From: Lewinellaceae bacterium
GTDB lineage: Bacteria; Bacteroidota; Bacteroidia; Chitinophagales; Saprospiraceae
DNA: 64,000 nt
Assembly (NCBI GenBank): GCA_020636105.1
Contig: JACJYL010000001.1
Span: 4,216,001 to 4,280,000, forward strand
Direction of reading: 5' to 3'
Shown here piece after piece: positions 44,825-53,141 of the stretch. Numbering within the stretch: the first letter of the stretch is position 1; each line of letters begins with the position of its first letter. The position numbers and the translations under genes were made by a program. The notes under the pieces were generated by a model. That model saw nothing but the letters and a program-made list of their open reading frames with translations, did no database searches and was not told where the DNA came from.

Positions 44825-44941
44825 ATGGAAAAACAAAATACATATCATATTAAGCTCAAACAATCACCAGGCTGCTTTAGCCTCGATTTGAGTGACGCTT
44901 TAAGACACTGTACCTTAAGGTATAGACGCCTTAGGGCGTAA
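44825..44941 (+). CDS. Arginine-rich leader peptide of the arg operon (candidate attenuator)
   Basis: 38 codons ending in TAA at 44939-44941. The peptide starts MEKQNTYHIK and ends ALRHCTLRYRRLRA: five Arg codons (AGA, AGG, AGA, CGC, AGG) lie in codons 27-37. It begins about 5 nt after the predicted transcription start. In known attenuators a ribosome that stalls at codons of the scarce amino acid changes the fold of the leader. The position before a complete arginine pathway makes arginine sensing the natural reading, but the peptide is predicted, not demonstrated. Confidence 0.65.
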   Translation: MEKQNTYHIKLKQSPGCFSLDLSDALRHCTLRYRRLRA

Positions 44942-45030
44942 TATTTGTATGCGGAGCTATGCGCTCTGTAGTCTCGATCCTTTTTCATTTAATTATTCTT
45001 CATTTTTCGTAAAAAGTAAATTTCCTTTTT
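44869..45030 (+). promoter_or_regulatory. Structured leader of the arg operon
   Basis: Consecutive hairpins overlap and follow the leader peptide: AGGCT-GCTTT-AGCCT (44869-44883), TACCTTAAGGTA palindrome (44911-44922), ACGCC-TTAG-GGCGT (44926-44939) and TGCGGAGC-TATGC-GCTCTGTA (44950-44970, two G-U pairs). The last is followed 10 nt later by TTTTT. A weak AAAAAG/CTTTTT pair lies just before the first structural ATG. Hairpins two and three overlap the Arg codons. Which fold is the stop signal, and whether control is at transcription or translation, I cannot decide. Confidence 0.5.
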
Positions 45031-45699
45031 ATGCAATATTTAGTCAAAATGGCTGATGAAAGCCACTATGAATACGCTGTTCCCATTTGCGACATGATGG
45101 AGGCTGCGGCGAAAATCCGCGGCACCGGTATTGCCAAAAGAGATCCTGAATACATTCGTAAAAAAATGTCGGAGGGTAAGGCTGTTATTGCTCTGGACGG
45201 AGAAATAGTGGTCGGTTTTTGTTACATCGAAAATTGGGAAGGCCATAAATACGTCGCCAACTCCGGCCTTATTGTACATCCCGATTACCGCAATACGGGA
45301 CTGGCCAAGGCGATTAAAAAAGCCACTTTCAATTTGTCCAAGCTTAAATTCCCCAATGCCAAACTCTTCGGGATCACCACCAGTATGGCCGTGATGAAGA
45401 TCAATTCCGAACTGGGTTACAAACCGGTGACTTTTTCCGAACTCACCCAGGACGAAACCTTCTGGAAAGGTTGCCAGAGTTGTGCCAATTACGATATTCT
45501 CCAGCGTACCAACAAATCCATGTGCCTTTGTACGGGAATGGTATGCGATCTGAGCAAGGTTCCTGAAATGCAAACCGAACAAAGCAAGAAAAAAGCCTGG
45601 GAAAACTTTAAAGGCTTCATCAAGGAACGCCGCGAGCGCGTACAGCAAAAACTTCCCCAATTTTCGATCAGCAGCAAAAGGTTTAAAGATGCAAAATAA
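45031..45699 (+). CDS. GNAT acyltransferase of the arg operon (probable N-acyl-glutamate synthase)
   Basis: 222 residues. The GNAT fold shows VANSGLIVHPDYRNTGLAKA (acetyl-CoA loop) and LFGITTSMAVMKINSELGYK. It stands first in an operon holding every other step to arginine, so it most likely makes N-acetyl- or N-succinyl-glutamate; classical ArgA and ArgJ are absent. A cysteine cluster follows the GNAT core: CQSC at 148-151, CLC at 165-167 and C172, then a basic tail. This could bind a metal or respond to redox state. It overlaps argG by 11 nt. Confidence 0.82.
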   Translation: MQYLVKMADESHYEYAVPICDMMEAAAKIRGTGIAKRDPEYIRKKMSEGKAVIALDGEIVVGFCYIENWEGHKYVANSGLIVHPDYRNTGLAKAIKKATFNLSKLKFPNAKLFGITTSMAVMKINSELGYKPVTFSELTQDETFWKGCQSCANYDILQRTNKSMCLCTGMVCDLSKVPEMQTEQSKKKAWENFKGFIKERRERVQQKLPQFSISSKRFKDAK

Positions 45700-46882
45700 A
45701 AAATTAGTACTGGCATTCAGCGGCGGACTGGATACTTCTTTTTGTGTAAAATACTTAACCCTCGAAAAAGGGTTTGAAGTCCATTCAGCCATTGTAAATA
45801 CAGGGGGCTTCTCTACGGATGAATTGAAGGCAATAGAGTCAAAAGCCCACAACCTGGGAGTCACCAGCCACGTGACTCTCGAACAAACAAAGGCTTATTA
45901 CGAAAATATCGTCAGGTACCTGATTTATGGCAATGTCCTGAAAAATAATACCTATCCGCTGTCGGTAAGTGCCGAGCGAATCTACCAGGCGATCGCCCTG
46001 GCGGAATACGCCAAATCCATCGGCGCGGAATACATTGCTCATGGAAGTACCGGAGCAGGGAACGACCAGGTTCGTTTTGACCTCATTTTCCAGGTGATCG
46101 CTCCTGAAATGGAGATCATCACTCCCATCAGGGATTTGCAATTGTCGCGGAAAGAGGAGATTGACTACTTAGCACAACACGGGGTGGAGGTCGACTGGAA
46201 AAAGGCACAATACTCTATCAACAAAGGACTCTGGGGTACCAGTGTCGGCGGGTCAGAAACCCTGACTTCACACAAGGCCCTCCCCGAGTCCGCCTTTCCC
46301 AGCCCATTGGAAACTAGCGAATCTCAGACCGTCACCATCGGGTTTGAAAAAGGTGAATTGTGCAGCCTGAACGGAGATCGCATGGATCCTGTTGAGGTTA
46401 TCAACAGACTGGAAGCCATCGCTTCAAAATACGCCATTGGGCGCGATGTGCATGTGGGGGACACCATCATTGGCATCAAAGGCCGCGTAGGTTTCGAAGC
46501 TGCTGCAGCGACCATCATCATCAAGGCGCATCATACCCTTGAAAAGCATACCTTATCGAAATGGCAGCAACACTGGAAGGAACAGTTGGGCAGCTGGTAT
46601 GGTATGTTTATTCACGAAGCCCAATACCTGGAGCCTGTCATGCGCAATATTGAAACCTTCCTGGAAGATACCCAGGAAAATGTATCAGGTAAGGTTTTTG
46701 TAACACTGCACCCCTATCGTTTTGTGGTTCAGGGAATTGAATCAGCGCACGATCTGATGAACTCCTCTTTTGGAGAATACGGTGAAATCAACAAAAACTG
46801 GTCGGGCGAGGATGTGAAAGGATTTACGAAGATCCTGGCCAACCCGATGCAGATCTTTCAACATGTAAACCAGAAAAAATGA
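45689..46882 (+). CDS. argG: Argininosuccinate synthase
   Basis: 397 residues. It condenses citrulline and aspartate using ATP. The PP-loop motif FSGGLDTSF lies near residue 10, with IAHGSTGAGNDQVRF as the substrate loop and the ending typical of the family. It overlaps the GNAT gene by 11 nt and argC by 4 nt. Its second-place position in the operon (before argC) is normal for Bacteroidota arg clusters. Confidence 0.96.
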   Translation: MQNKKLVLAFSGGLDTSFCVKYLTLEKGFEVHSAIVNTGGFSTDELKAIESKAHNLGVTSHVTLEQTKAYYENIVRYLIYGNVLKNNTYPLSVSAERIYQAIALAEYAKSIGAEYIAHGSTGAGNDQVRFDLIFQVIAPEMEIITPIRDLQLSRKEEIDYLAQHGVEVDWKKAQYSINKGLWGTSVGGSETLTSHKALPESAFPSPLETSESQTVTIGFEKGELCSLNGDRMDPVEVINRLEAIASKYAIGRDVHVGDTIIGIKGRVGFEAAAATIIIKAHHTLEKHTLSKWQQHWKEQLGSWYGMFIHEAQYLEPVMRNIETFLEDTQENVSGKVFVTLHPYRFVVQGIESAHDLMNSSFGEYGEINKNWSGEDVKGFTKILANPMQIFQHVNQKK

Positions 46883-47856
46883 TCGAAGCAGGCATTGTAG
46901 GAGGCAGCGGATATGTGGCCGGAGAACTCATCCGGTGCCTGGTCCGTCACCCGGAAGTCCATATCGATTTTGTGTACAGCCATTCCAGCCCCGGAAAGCA
47001 AGCTGCTACCATCCATGAAGACTTGTTTCCGTATCCTGAACTCGTCTTTACCGATCAGGTCAATCCCAACGTGGATGTGGTCTTTTTATGCCTGGGCCAT
47101 GGGCATTCGTCAAAATTTCTGTCGGAAAATACCTTTTCGACAAAAACCAGGATCATCGACCTTAGTAACGATTTCAGGTTGCAGGCCGACGCCCGGTTTG
47201 AGGGGAAGGGATTTGTATACGGCCTCGTGGAGTTGAACAGAGAAAAGATCAAACAAGCCAGGTATATCGCCAACCCCGGGTGTTTTGCGACGGCTATCCA
47301 ATTGGCATTATTACCATTGGCTTTTCACGGGTTATTGAATTACGAGGTGCATATTAATGCAATTACCGGTTCTACCGGAGCGGGGCAAAAGCCAACGGAT
47401 ACCACTCATTTCAGCTGGAGGAACAACAATCTGTCCATTTACAAGGCTTTTAACCACCAGCATCTTGGGGAGATTCGCGAGAGCCTGTTATGCCTGCAGG
47501 AAAATTTCAGCCATGATCTGAACTTTCTGCCTTATCGTGGTGATTTTACCCGCGGTATTTTTGCATCGGTTTATACCCAAAGTGATCTTTCCGGAGAAGC
47601 ATTGAACGATCTGTATAAGGATTTTTACCGTAATGCCCTTTTTACAAAAGTGAGTGATACGGGCATCAATTTGAAACAAGTGGTCAACACAAATTACTGC
47701 CTGCTTCAGGTGGAAAAGATTGACGGGAAGGTGCTGATCACCTCTGTGATCGACAATTTACTGAAAGGCGCGGCCGGCCAGGCCATTCAAAACATGAATT
47801 TACAGTTCGGGATCGATGAGGGCACCGGACTGGATTTTAAACCCAACTATTTTTAG
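46879..47856 (+). CDS. argC: N-acyl-glutamyl-phosphate reductase
   Basis: 325 residues. It reduces acyl-glutamyl phosphate to the semialdehyde with NADPH. The Rossmann motif is GGSGYVAGELIRCL at the N-terminus and the catalytic cysteine lies in NPGCFATAIQLALL. Further markers are HFSWRNNNLSIYKAFNHQH and LPYRGDFTRGIFASVY. It overlaps argG by 4 nt and is 2 nt from argD. Confidence 0.95.
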   Translation: MIEAGIVGGSGYVAGELIRCLVRHPEVHIDFVYSHSSPGKQAATIHEDLFPYPELVFTDQVNPNVDVVFLCLGHGHSSKFLSENTFSTKTRIIDLSNDFRLQADARFEGKGFVYGLVELNREKIKQARYIANPGCFATAIQLALLPLAFHGLLNYEVHINAITGSTGAGQKPTDTTHFSWRNNNLSIYKAFNHQHLGEIRESLLCLQENFSHDLNFLPYRGDFTRGIFASVYTQSDLSGEALNDLYKDFYRNALFTKVSDTGINLKQVVNTNYCLLQVEKIDGKVLITSVIDNLLKGAAGQAIQNMNLQFGIDEGTGLDFKPNYF

Positions 47857-47858
47857 CC

Positions 47859-48992
47859 ATGAGTTTATTTGATGTATATCCAAGATTTGACATCACCCTG
47901 ACGCGGGGCAATGGTGTTTTCGTTTATGACGAGAAAGACCAGGAGTACCTTGACCTCTACGGCGGCCATGGGGTCATCTCCGTCGGCCACAGTCACCCGG
48001 AATATGTAAAAAAGGTAGGTCAACAGCTTGAAATCCTGGTGTTTTACTCCAATTCCATCAACATGCCCCTGCAGGATGCCCTGGCCGAAAAACTGGCGAA
48101 ACAAAGCGGTTATCCTGACTATAATCTGTTTTTTTGCAACAGCGGGGCCGAGGCCAATGAAAATGCCATCAAGCTCGCTTCTTTCCATACCGGCAAAAGA
48201 AAAATAGTAGCCTTTAACGGCAGTTTCCACGGGCGTACTTCGGGCGCTTTGAATATTACCGATAATCTATCGCTCTCAGCGCCTTTGAATCGAGATAATT
48301 TTCCAGTGGAATTTATTGAACTGAATGAGGAAATTCAGTTGGTAAAGGCCCTGGAAGGAAATGATGTCGCGGCGGTCATCGTCGAGGGCATCCAGGGCGT
48401 CGGTGGGCTAGACATGCCAACGGATGATTATCTGCGCTTTCTCGAAAAAACCTGTAAGCAATACGGTGCTTTGCTCATCCTCGATGAGATCCAAAGCGGG
48501 TACGGGCGCAGCGGCAAATTCTTTGCCCACCAGTTCAGCGGCATCCGGGCCGATATCATTTCTGTGGCGAAAGGCATGGGTAATGGATTTCCCATTGCCG
48601 GGGTGTTGATCCACCCTGAGATCAAGGCTGCTTATGGCATGCTGGGTACTACCTTCGGAGGCAGTCACCTGGCTTGCGCTGCCGGATTGGCTGTGCTCGA
48701 AATCATTCAAAAAGAGAAATTGGAAGCCCATGTCAGCGAGGTGAGCCAAAGGGTCATTGAGGCCTTGAAGCAGGTGCCGGGCATTAAAAAGATCAAAGGT
48801 CGCGGGTTGATGTTGGGCGTAGAGTTTGATTATTCAGTCAAGGAGTTGCGCTCACGGTTGCTCTTTGAACACCGGATTTTTACCGGCTCGGCCTCCAATC
48901 CCAATTTGTTGAGAATACTACCTCCGCTGAATATCACTTTTGAAGAACTCAACGGTTTTATCACCGCACTTGAGGCGTTGTTAAGGAAATAA
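47859..48992 (+). CDS. argD: N-acyl-ornithine aminotransferase
   Basis: 377 residues, PLP-dependent class III aminotransferase. LFFCNSGAEANENAIKLASF binds the cofactor phosphate, LLILDEIQSGYGRSGKFFAH holds the conserved Asp, and the PLP lysine is in SVAKGMGNGFPIAG. It interconverts acyl-glutamate semialdehyde and acyl-ornithine with glutamate as amino donor. It is directly downstream of argC in the operon. Confidence 0.95.
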   Translation: MSLFDVYPRFDITLTRGNGVFVYDEKDQEYLDLYGGHGVISVGHSHPEYVKKVGQQLEILVFYSNSINMPLQDALAEKLAKQSGYPDYNLFFCNSGAEANENAIKLASFHTGKRKIVAFNGSFHGRTSGALNITDNLSLSAPLNRDNFPVEFIELNEEIQLVKALEGNDVAAVIVEGIQGVGGLDMPTDDYLRFLEKTCKQYGALLILDEIQSGYGRSGKFFAHQFSGIRADIISVAKGMGNGFPIAGVLIHPEIKAAYGMLGTTFGGSHLACAAGLAVLEIIQKEKLEAHVSEVSQRVIEALKQVPGIKKIKGRGLMLGVEFDYSVKELRSRLLFEHRIFTGSASNPNLLRILPPLNITFEELNGFITALEALLRK

Positions 48993-49039
48993 GGGATCAA
49001 TTTCCATCAAATCTCTATGAATAATTATAAGTTGAAAAA

Positions 49040-49990
49040 ATGCAAAAATTCATCAGTGTAAAAGATGCCGGCAACCTGGAATCATTGCTGAAACTGGCCC
49101 TTGAAGTCAAAGGAAATCCTTTTGGCTATAAAACCTATGGTGAAAATAAAACGCTGGGATTACTCTTTTTTAACCCGAGCCTGCGTACCCGGCTGAGTAC
49201 CCAGAAAGCGGCCATGAATCTTGGGATGAATATCATGGTGATGAATTTCAGCCATGATGGATGGGCACTGGAGATGGCTGATGGTACCGTGATGGACCAG
49301 GGCAGCCAGGAGCATGTCAAGGAAGCGGCAGCGGTTATTTCCCAATATTGTGATATTTTGGGCATCAGGACTTTTGCCTCCCTCAAAGATCGGGAGGAGG
49401 ATTACCAGGAGGAAGTGATCAATAAATTCATTCAAAATGCAACAGTTCCTGTCATTTCCCTCGAAAGCGCCACTTTGCACCCGCTCCAATCTTTTGCGGA
49501 TTTGATTACCATTGAAACACTCAAGACCGTCAAAAGACCGAAAGTTGTTTTGACCTGGGCGCCTCATCCCAGGGCATTGCCCCAGGCGGTAGCCAATTCC
49601 TTTGCAGAATGGATGGCCCGCTCAGAAGTTGAGTTGGTGATAGCCAACCCGGAAGGATTTGACCTGTCCCCTGAGTTTACCAAGGGCGTTAAAGTATTAC
49701 ACCACCAGGAGGAAGCCCTGGCCGGTGCGGATTTTGTTTATACCAAAAACTGGTCTTCCTATGAAAATTACGGAAGCATAGGAAAAGGTTATAACCATTG
49801 GATGATGACCAATCAGAAAATGGATTTGACCCATAGCGGAAAATTCATGCATTGCCTTCCCGTCAGGAGAAATGTGGTGGTTGCCGATGAGGTGTTGGAC
49901 GGCCCGGATTCCCTGGTTTTGGAACAAGCCAATAACAGAACTTTTGCCGCACAAACTGTTTTACTCAAAATGCTTCAGCATGGGAAATAA
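49040..49990 (+). CDS. argF': N-acyl-ornithine carbamoyltransferase (acetyl- or succinyl-ornithine)
   Basis: 316 residues. It carries the acyl-ornithine type of carbamoyltransferase signatures: SLRTRLSTQKAAMNLGM, TLHPLQSFADLITIE, TWAPHPRALPQAVANSFAEW and HCLPVRRN. It is not a classical OTCase. In characterised enzymes the residue after MDGD(T/K) sets substrate choice: Glu in the Xanthomonas acetyl enzyme, Pro in the Bacteroides succinyl enzyme. Here that position, residue 90, is Gln (MDQGSQEH). Its specificity is therefore undetermined. It overlaps argB by 11 nt. Confidence 0.93.
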   Translation: MQKFISVKDAGNLESLLKLALEVKGNPFGYKTYGENKTLGLLFFNPSLRTRLSTQKAAMNLGMNIMVMNFSHDGWALEMADGTVMDQGSQEHVKEAAAVISQYCDILGIRTFASLKDREEDYQEEVINKFIQNATVPVISLESATLHPLQSFADLITIETLKTVKRPKVVLTWAPHPRALPQAVANSFAEWMARSEVELVIANPEGFDLSPEFTKGVKVLHHQEEALAGADFVYTKNWSSYENYGSIGKGYNHWMMTNQKMDLTHSGKFMHCLPVRRNVVVADEVLDGPDSLVLEQANNRTFAAQTVLLKMLQHGK

Positions 49991-50759
49991 ACTCCGCATC
50001 GTTAAAATAGGGGGCAACATCATCGATGATCCTCAAAAACTGGAAGATTTTTTGGTTGATTTTGCCCTGCTGACAGGACCAAAAATCCTGGTTCACGGAG
50101 GCGGGAAACTGGCTACTCAGCTCAGTAAAAAACTCGGGGTGGAAACCCAAATGGTTGACGGAAGAAGGATTACCACCTCTGAGGATCTGGATATTGTGGT
50201 CATGGTTTACGCCGGTTTGATCAATAAAAAAATAGTGGCCGGTTTACAGGGGAAAGGCTGCAACGCAATAGGCCTTTCCGGTGCCGACGCCGAATGCCTC
50301 CGGGCTTCAAAGCGACCGGTAAACCCCATAGATTTTGGTTGGGTAGGCGATATCGAATCGGTCAATGTACCTTCCATCCGGCTTTTTCTGGATGCAGGAT
50401 TCACTCCCGTTTTTTGTGCCATAAGCCACGACAGCAAGGGCCATCTGCTGAATACCAATGCGGATACCATCGCTTCGGAGCTGGCCATAGGAATGAGCGG
50501 CCATTTTGAAACGGAGCTGATCTATTGTTTTGAAAAAAAAGGTGTACTCGAAAATGTGGAGGATGATGAATCGGTCATCCCGCACATCAATACGGCCCGT
50601 TACCGGGAACTGAAGGAAAGCGGCGCGATACACAAAGGCATGCTTCCCAAAATGGAAAATTGTTTTCATGCCCTGGAAAAAAAAGTTTACAGGGTGACCA
50701 TCGGCAGCCCCGAAGTGCTTAAACCCGGGAACCGGTTGTTTACTACTTTAACGTTGTAA
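49980..50759 (+). CDS. argB: N-acyl-glutamate kinase
   Basis: 259 residues from the ATG at 49980 (MGNKLRIVKIGGNIIDD); a much earlier in-frame start lies inside the previous gene and is rejected. Kinase motifs are IVKIGGNII, LVHGGGKLATQLSKKLG, GLQGKGCNAIGLSGADAE and LNTNADTIASELAIG. It phosphorylates the acyl-glutamate gamma-carboxyl and is a typical point of arginine feedback, although the N-terminal helix of the Arg-inhibited class is not evident here. One nt separates it from argE. Confidence 0.94.
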   Translation: MGNKLRIVKIGGNIIDDPQKLEDFLVDFALLTGPKILVHGGGKLATQLSKKLGVETQMVDGRRITTSEDLDIVVMVYAGLINKKIVAGLQGKGCNAIGLSGADAECLRASKRPVNPIDFGWVGDIESVNVPSIRLFLDAGFTPVFCAISHDSKGHLLNTNADTIASELAIGMSGHFETELIYCFEKKGVLENVEDDESVIPHINTARYRELKESGAIHKGMLPKMENCFHALEKKVYRVTIGSPEVLKPGNRLFTTLTL

Positions 50760-50760
50760 T

Positions 50761-51822
50761 ATGAATACGGACTTTTTATTTCCAAAGGCGGTGGAATTGC
50801 TCAAAGCATTGATCCGTACTCCTTCCTTTTCAGGGGAAGAAGACCAGACCGCCCTGCTGATCAGTCGGTGGCTGGAGGATTTCGGCATTCGCTTTCATCG
50901 TTCCGGGAATAATGTTTGGGCACTCAACCAACATTTTGATCCGCTAAAACCTTCAATACTCCTCAATTCTCATCACGATACCGTTAAGCCCAATCAAGCT
51001 TATACCAATGATCCTTTTGAAGCAAAAGTAGAAGACGGCAAACTTTTCGGACTGGGCAGCAATGATGCAGGGGGCTGCCTGGTGGCTTTGATGGCCCTTT
51101 TTGTGTATTTTTACGAACAAAAAGAGTTGAAATACAACCTCATCCTGGCGGCAACGGCAGAAGAAGAAAATTCAGGAGATCGTGGTATCCGAAGCCTATT
51201 GTCCGATCTGCCGGCCATCGATTTTGCAGTAGTGGGGGAGCCTACAGCAATGCAACTAGCCATTGCCGAAAAAGGACTGCTGGTGATTGACGGTTATGCG
51301 GAGGGCATATCAGGCCATGCCGCGCACGACAATACCGATAATGCCATTTACCGGGCGCTGGAAGATATTCAGTGGATCAGGAATTATCATTTTCCAAAAG
51401 TGTCCGAAACATTAGGGAAAGTAAAGATGAGTGTCACTCAGATCGATGCCGGTTCCCAGCATAACGTGGTTCCGGCAGCCTGTCATTTCGTGGTGGATGT
51501 TCGCGTGAATGAAGCCTATACCAATGAAGCCGTTTTCGAGGTGATTGATGCGCATACCCAAAGCAGGATGGTGGCCCGGTCTTTCCGGTTGAAGTCCTCC
51601 TCCATTCCTGTGGATCATCCCATTGTCCAGGCAGGGATTCGGTTGGGACGCAAAACTTATGGTTCTCCTACGCTTTCTGACCAGGCTAATTTGAACTGTC
51701 CTTCTTTAAAAATCGGGCCCGGCGTTTCGTCCCGTTCCCACAGCGCCAATGAATTTATCTATTTGGCAGAAATCAGGGAAGGTATCGAAGGGTATATAAA
51801 AATATTTGATCAGATTTTATAA
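50761..51822 (+). CDS. argE: M20 family N-acyl-ornithine/N-acyl-citrulline deacylase
   Basis: 353 residues. Di-zinc site residues are visible: NSHHDTVKP, GLGSNDAGG, the catalytic Glu pair in TAEEENSG, VVGEPTAMQLAIAEKG and RSHSANEF near the end. Because the carbamoyltransferase acts on acyl-ornithine, the enzyme in this operon would be expected to deacylate acyl-citrulline; simple acetyl-ornithine deacetylation is also possible. It is in the operon 12 nt before argH. Confidence 0.9.
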   Translation: MNTDFLFPKAVELLKALIRTPSFSGEEDQTALLISRWLEDFGIRFHRSGNNVWALNQHFDPLKPSILLNSHHDTVKPNQAYTNDPFEAKVEDGKLFGLGSNDAGGCLVALMALFVYFYEQKELKYNLILAATAEEENSGDRGIRSLLSDLPAIDFAVVGEPTAMQLAIAEKGLLVIDGYAEGISGHAAHDNTDNAIYRALEDIQWIRNYHFPKVSETLGKVKMSVTQIDAGSQHNVVPAACHFVVDVRVNEAYTNEAVFEVIDAHTQSRMVARSFRLKSSSIPVDHPIVQAGIRLGRKTYGSPTLSDQANLNCPSLKIGPGVSSRSHSANEFIYLAEIREGIEGYIKIFDQIL

Positions 51823-51834
51823 AAAAATAACCGC

Positions 51835-53118
51835 ATGAAACTTTGGGATAAAGGGTATACTACGGATAATATTGTAGAGCGATTTACCGTAGGAAAAGAC
51901 CGGGTGCTGGATTTGAAGCTGGCCCCGTATGATGTACAGGGAAATGTCGCTCATGCCAAAATGCTTCACCACATCGGAATATTGAATGAAGCAGAACTCA
52001 ACGATATACTCAAAGGCCTGGCCGAGATTGGTCAGACGATCGAGGACGGGACCTTCACCATCGAAGACGAGTTTGAGGATGTGCACAGCAAGATCGAATT
52101 TGAGCTGGTGAAAAGGATAGGAGAAGCCGGCAAAAAAATCCATACCGCCCGTTCCCGAAACGATCAGGTGCTGGTGGATATGCACCTGTATGTCAAAGAT
52201 GAATTATGGCATATAAAAGCCCTGGTGCGCATCCTTTTTGAAAGATTGATCGGGTTGAGCGAGCAGCACAAAGATGTGCTCATGCCCGGTTATACGCACA
52301 CACAGGTGGCTATGCCTTCCTCGTTCGGCTTGTGGTTTGCCGCTTATGCGGAAAGTCTCATCGATGATCTCATTTTGCTGAACGCGGCCTTTAAGATCAG
52401 TGATCAAAATCCATTGGGTTCTGCAGCGGGCTTTGGCTCTTCTTTTCCTATCAACAGGACCATGACGACGGAACTCCTTGGGTTTGAAACCATGAAATAC
52501 AATGTGGTGGCCGCCCAGATGAGCCGGGGGAAGCTTGAAAAAACGACCGCTTACGCACTGTCTTCAGTGGCGGGAACCCTTTCGAAACTGGCGACTGACG
52601 TATGTCTGTACATGAACCAGAATTTTAATTTCATAGGATTTCCGAAAGAGCTGACTACCGGTTCCAGCATAATGCCTCATAAACAAAACCCCGATGTGTT
52701 TGAGTTGATCAGGGCAAAAAGCAATAAGATCCAGAACCTGCCTTCGGAGATTATGATGATCACGAATAATCTTATCAGCGGGTATCACCGTGATTTTCAA
52801 CTGCTCAAAGAGAACTTCATGGAAGCCATTGATGCGTTGAAAGACAATCTTGAAGTGACAGAATTCATGCTTCGGCACATACAGGTCAAAGAGGATATTA
52901 TGGAGAAAGACATTTACGATTACCTGTACAGCGTTGAAGAGGTCAATAAACTGGTGATGGCAGGGATAACCTTCAGGGATGCCTACAAAATAGTGGGTCG
53001 CGACATCCTGGGAGGTGACTTTAAACCTGATAAAACGGTTTCCCATACGCACGAGGGGAGTATTGGACATTTGTGTTTGAACGAGATAAAAATTAAATTT
53101 GAGAAAAACTTTCAATAG
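51835..53118 (+). CDS. argH: Argininosuccinate lyase
   Basis: 427 residues, last step of arginine synthesis, releasing fumarate. The signature loop is GSSIMPHKQNPDVFELIRA; other markers are HTARSRNDQVLVDMHLYV and VAMPSSFGLWFAAYAESL. It is the last arginine gene in the operon; the DinB-cupin gene follows after 23 nt. Confidence 0.95.
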   Translation: MKLWDKGYTTDNIVERFTVGKDRVLDLKLAPYDVQGNVAHAKMLHHIGILNEAELNDILKGLAEIGQTIEDGTFTIEDEFEDVHSKIEFELVKRIGEAGKKIHTARSRNDQVLVDMHLYVKDELWHIKALVRILFERLIGLSEQHKDVLMPGYTHTQVAMPSSFGLWFAAYAESLIDDLILLNAAFKISDQNPLGSAAGFGSSFPINRTMTTELLGFETMKYNVVAAQMSRGKLEKTTAYALSSVAGTLSKLATDVCLYMNQNFNFIGFPKELTTGSSIMPHKQNPDVFELIRAKSNKIQNLPSEIMMITNNLISGYHRDFQLLKENFMEAIDALKDNLEVTEFMLRHIQVKEDIMEKDIYDYLYSVEEVNKLVMAGITFRDAYKIVGRDILGGDFKPDKTVSHTHEGSIGHLCLNEIKIKFEKNFQ

Positions 53119-53141
53119 TTCAATCAATTAAAACCAAACCC

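Noticed and set aside
44949..45055. Second small frame after the leader peptide stop
   Set aside because: It runs into the first structural gene in another frame, is not Arg-rich and has no promoter of its own.
45040..45864. 274-codon open frame on the minus strand
   Set aside because: It is antisense to the GNAT gene and the start of argG, both of which are clearly real.
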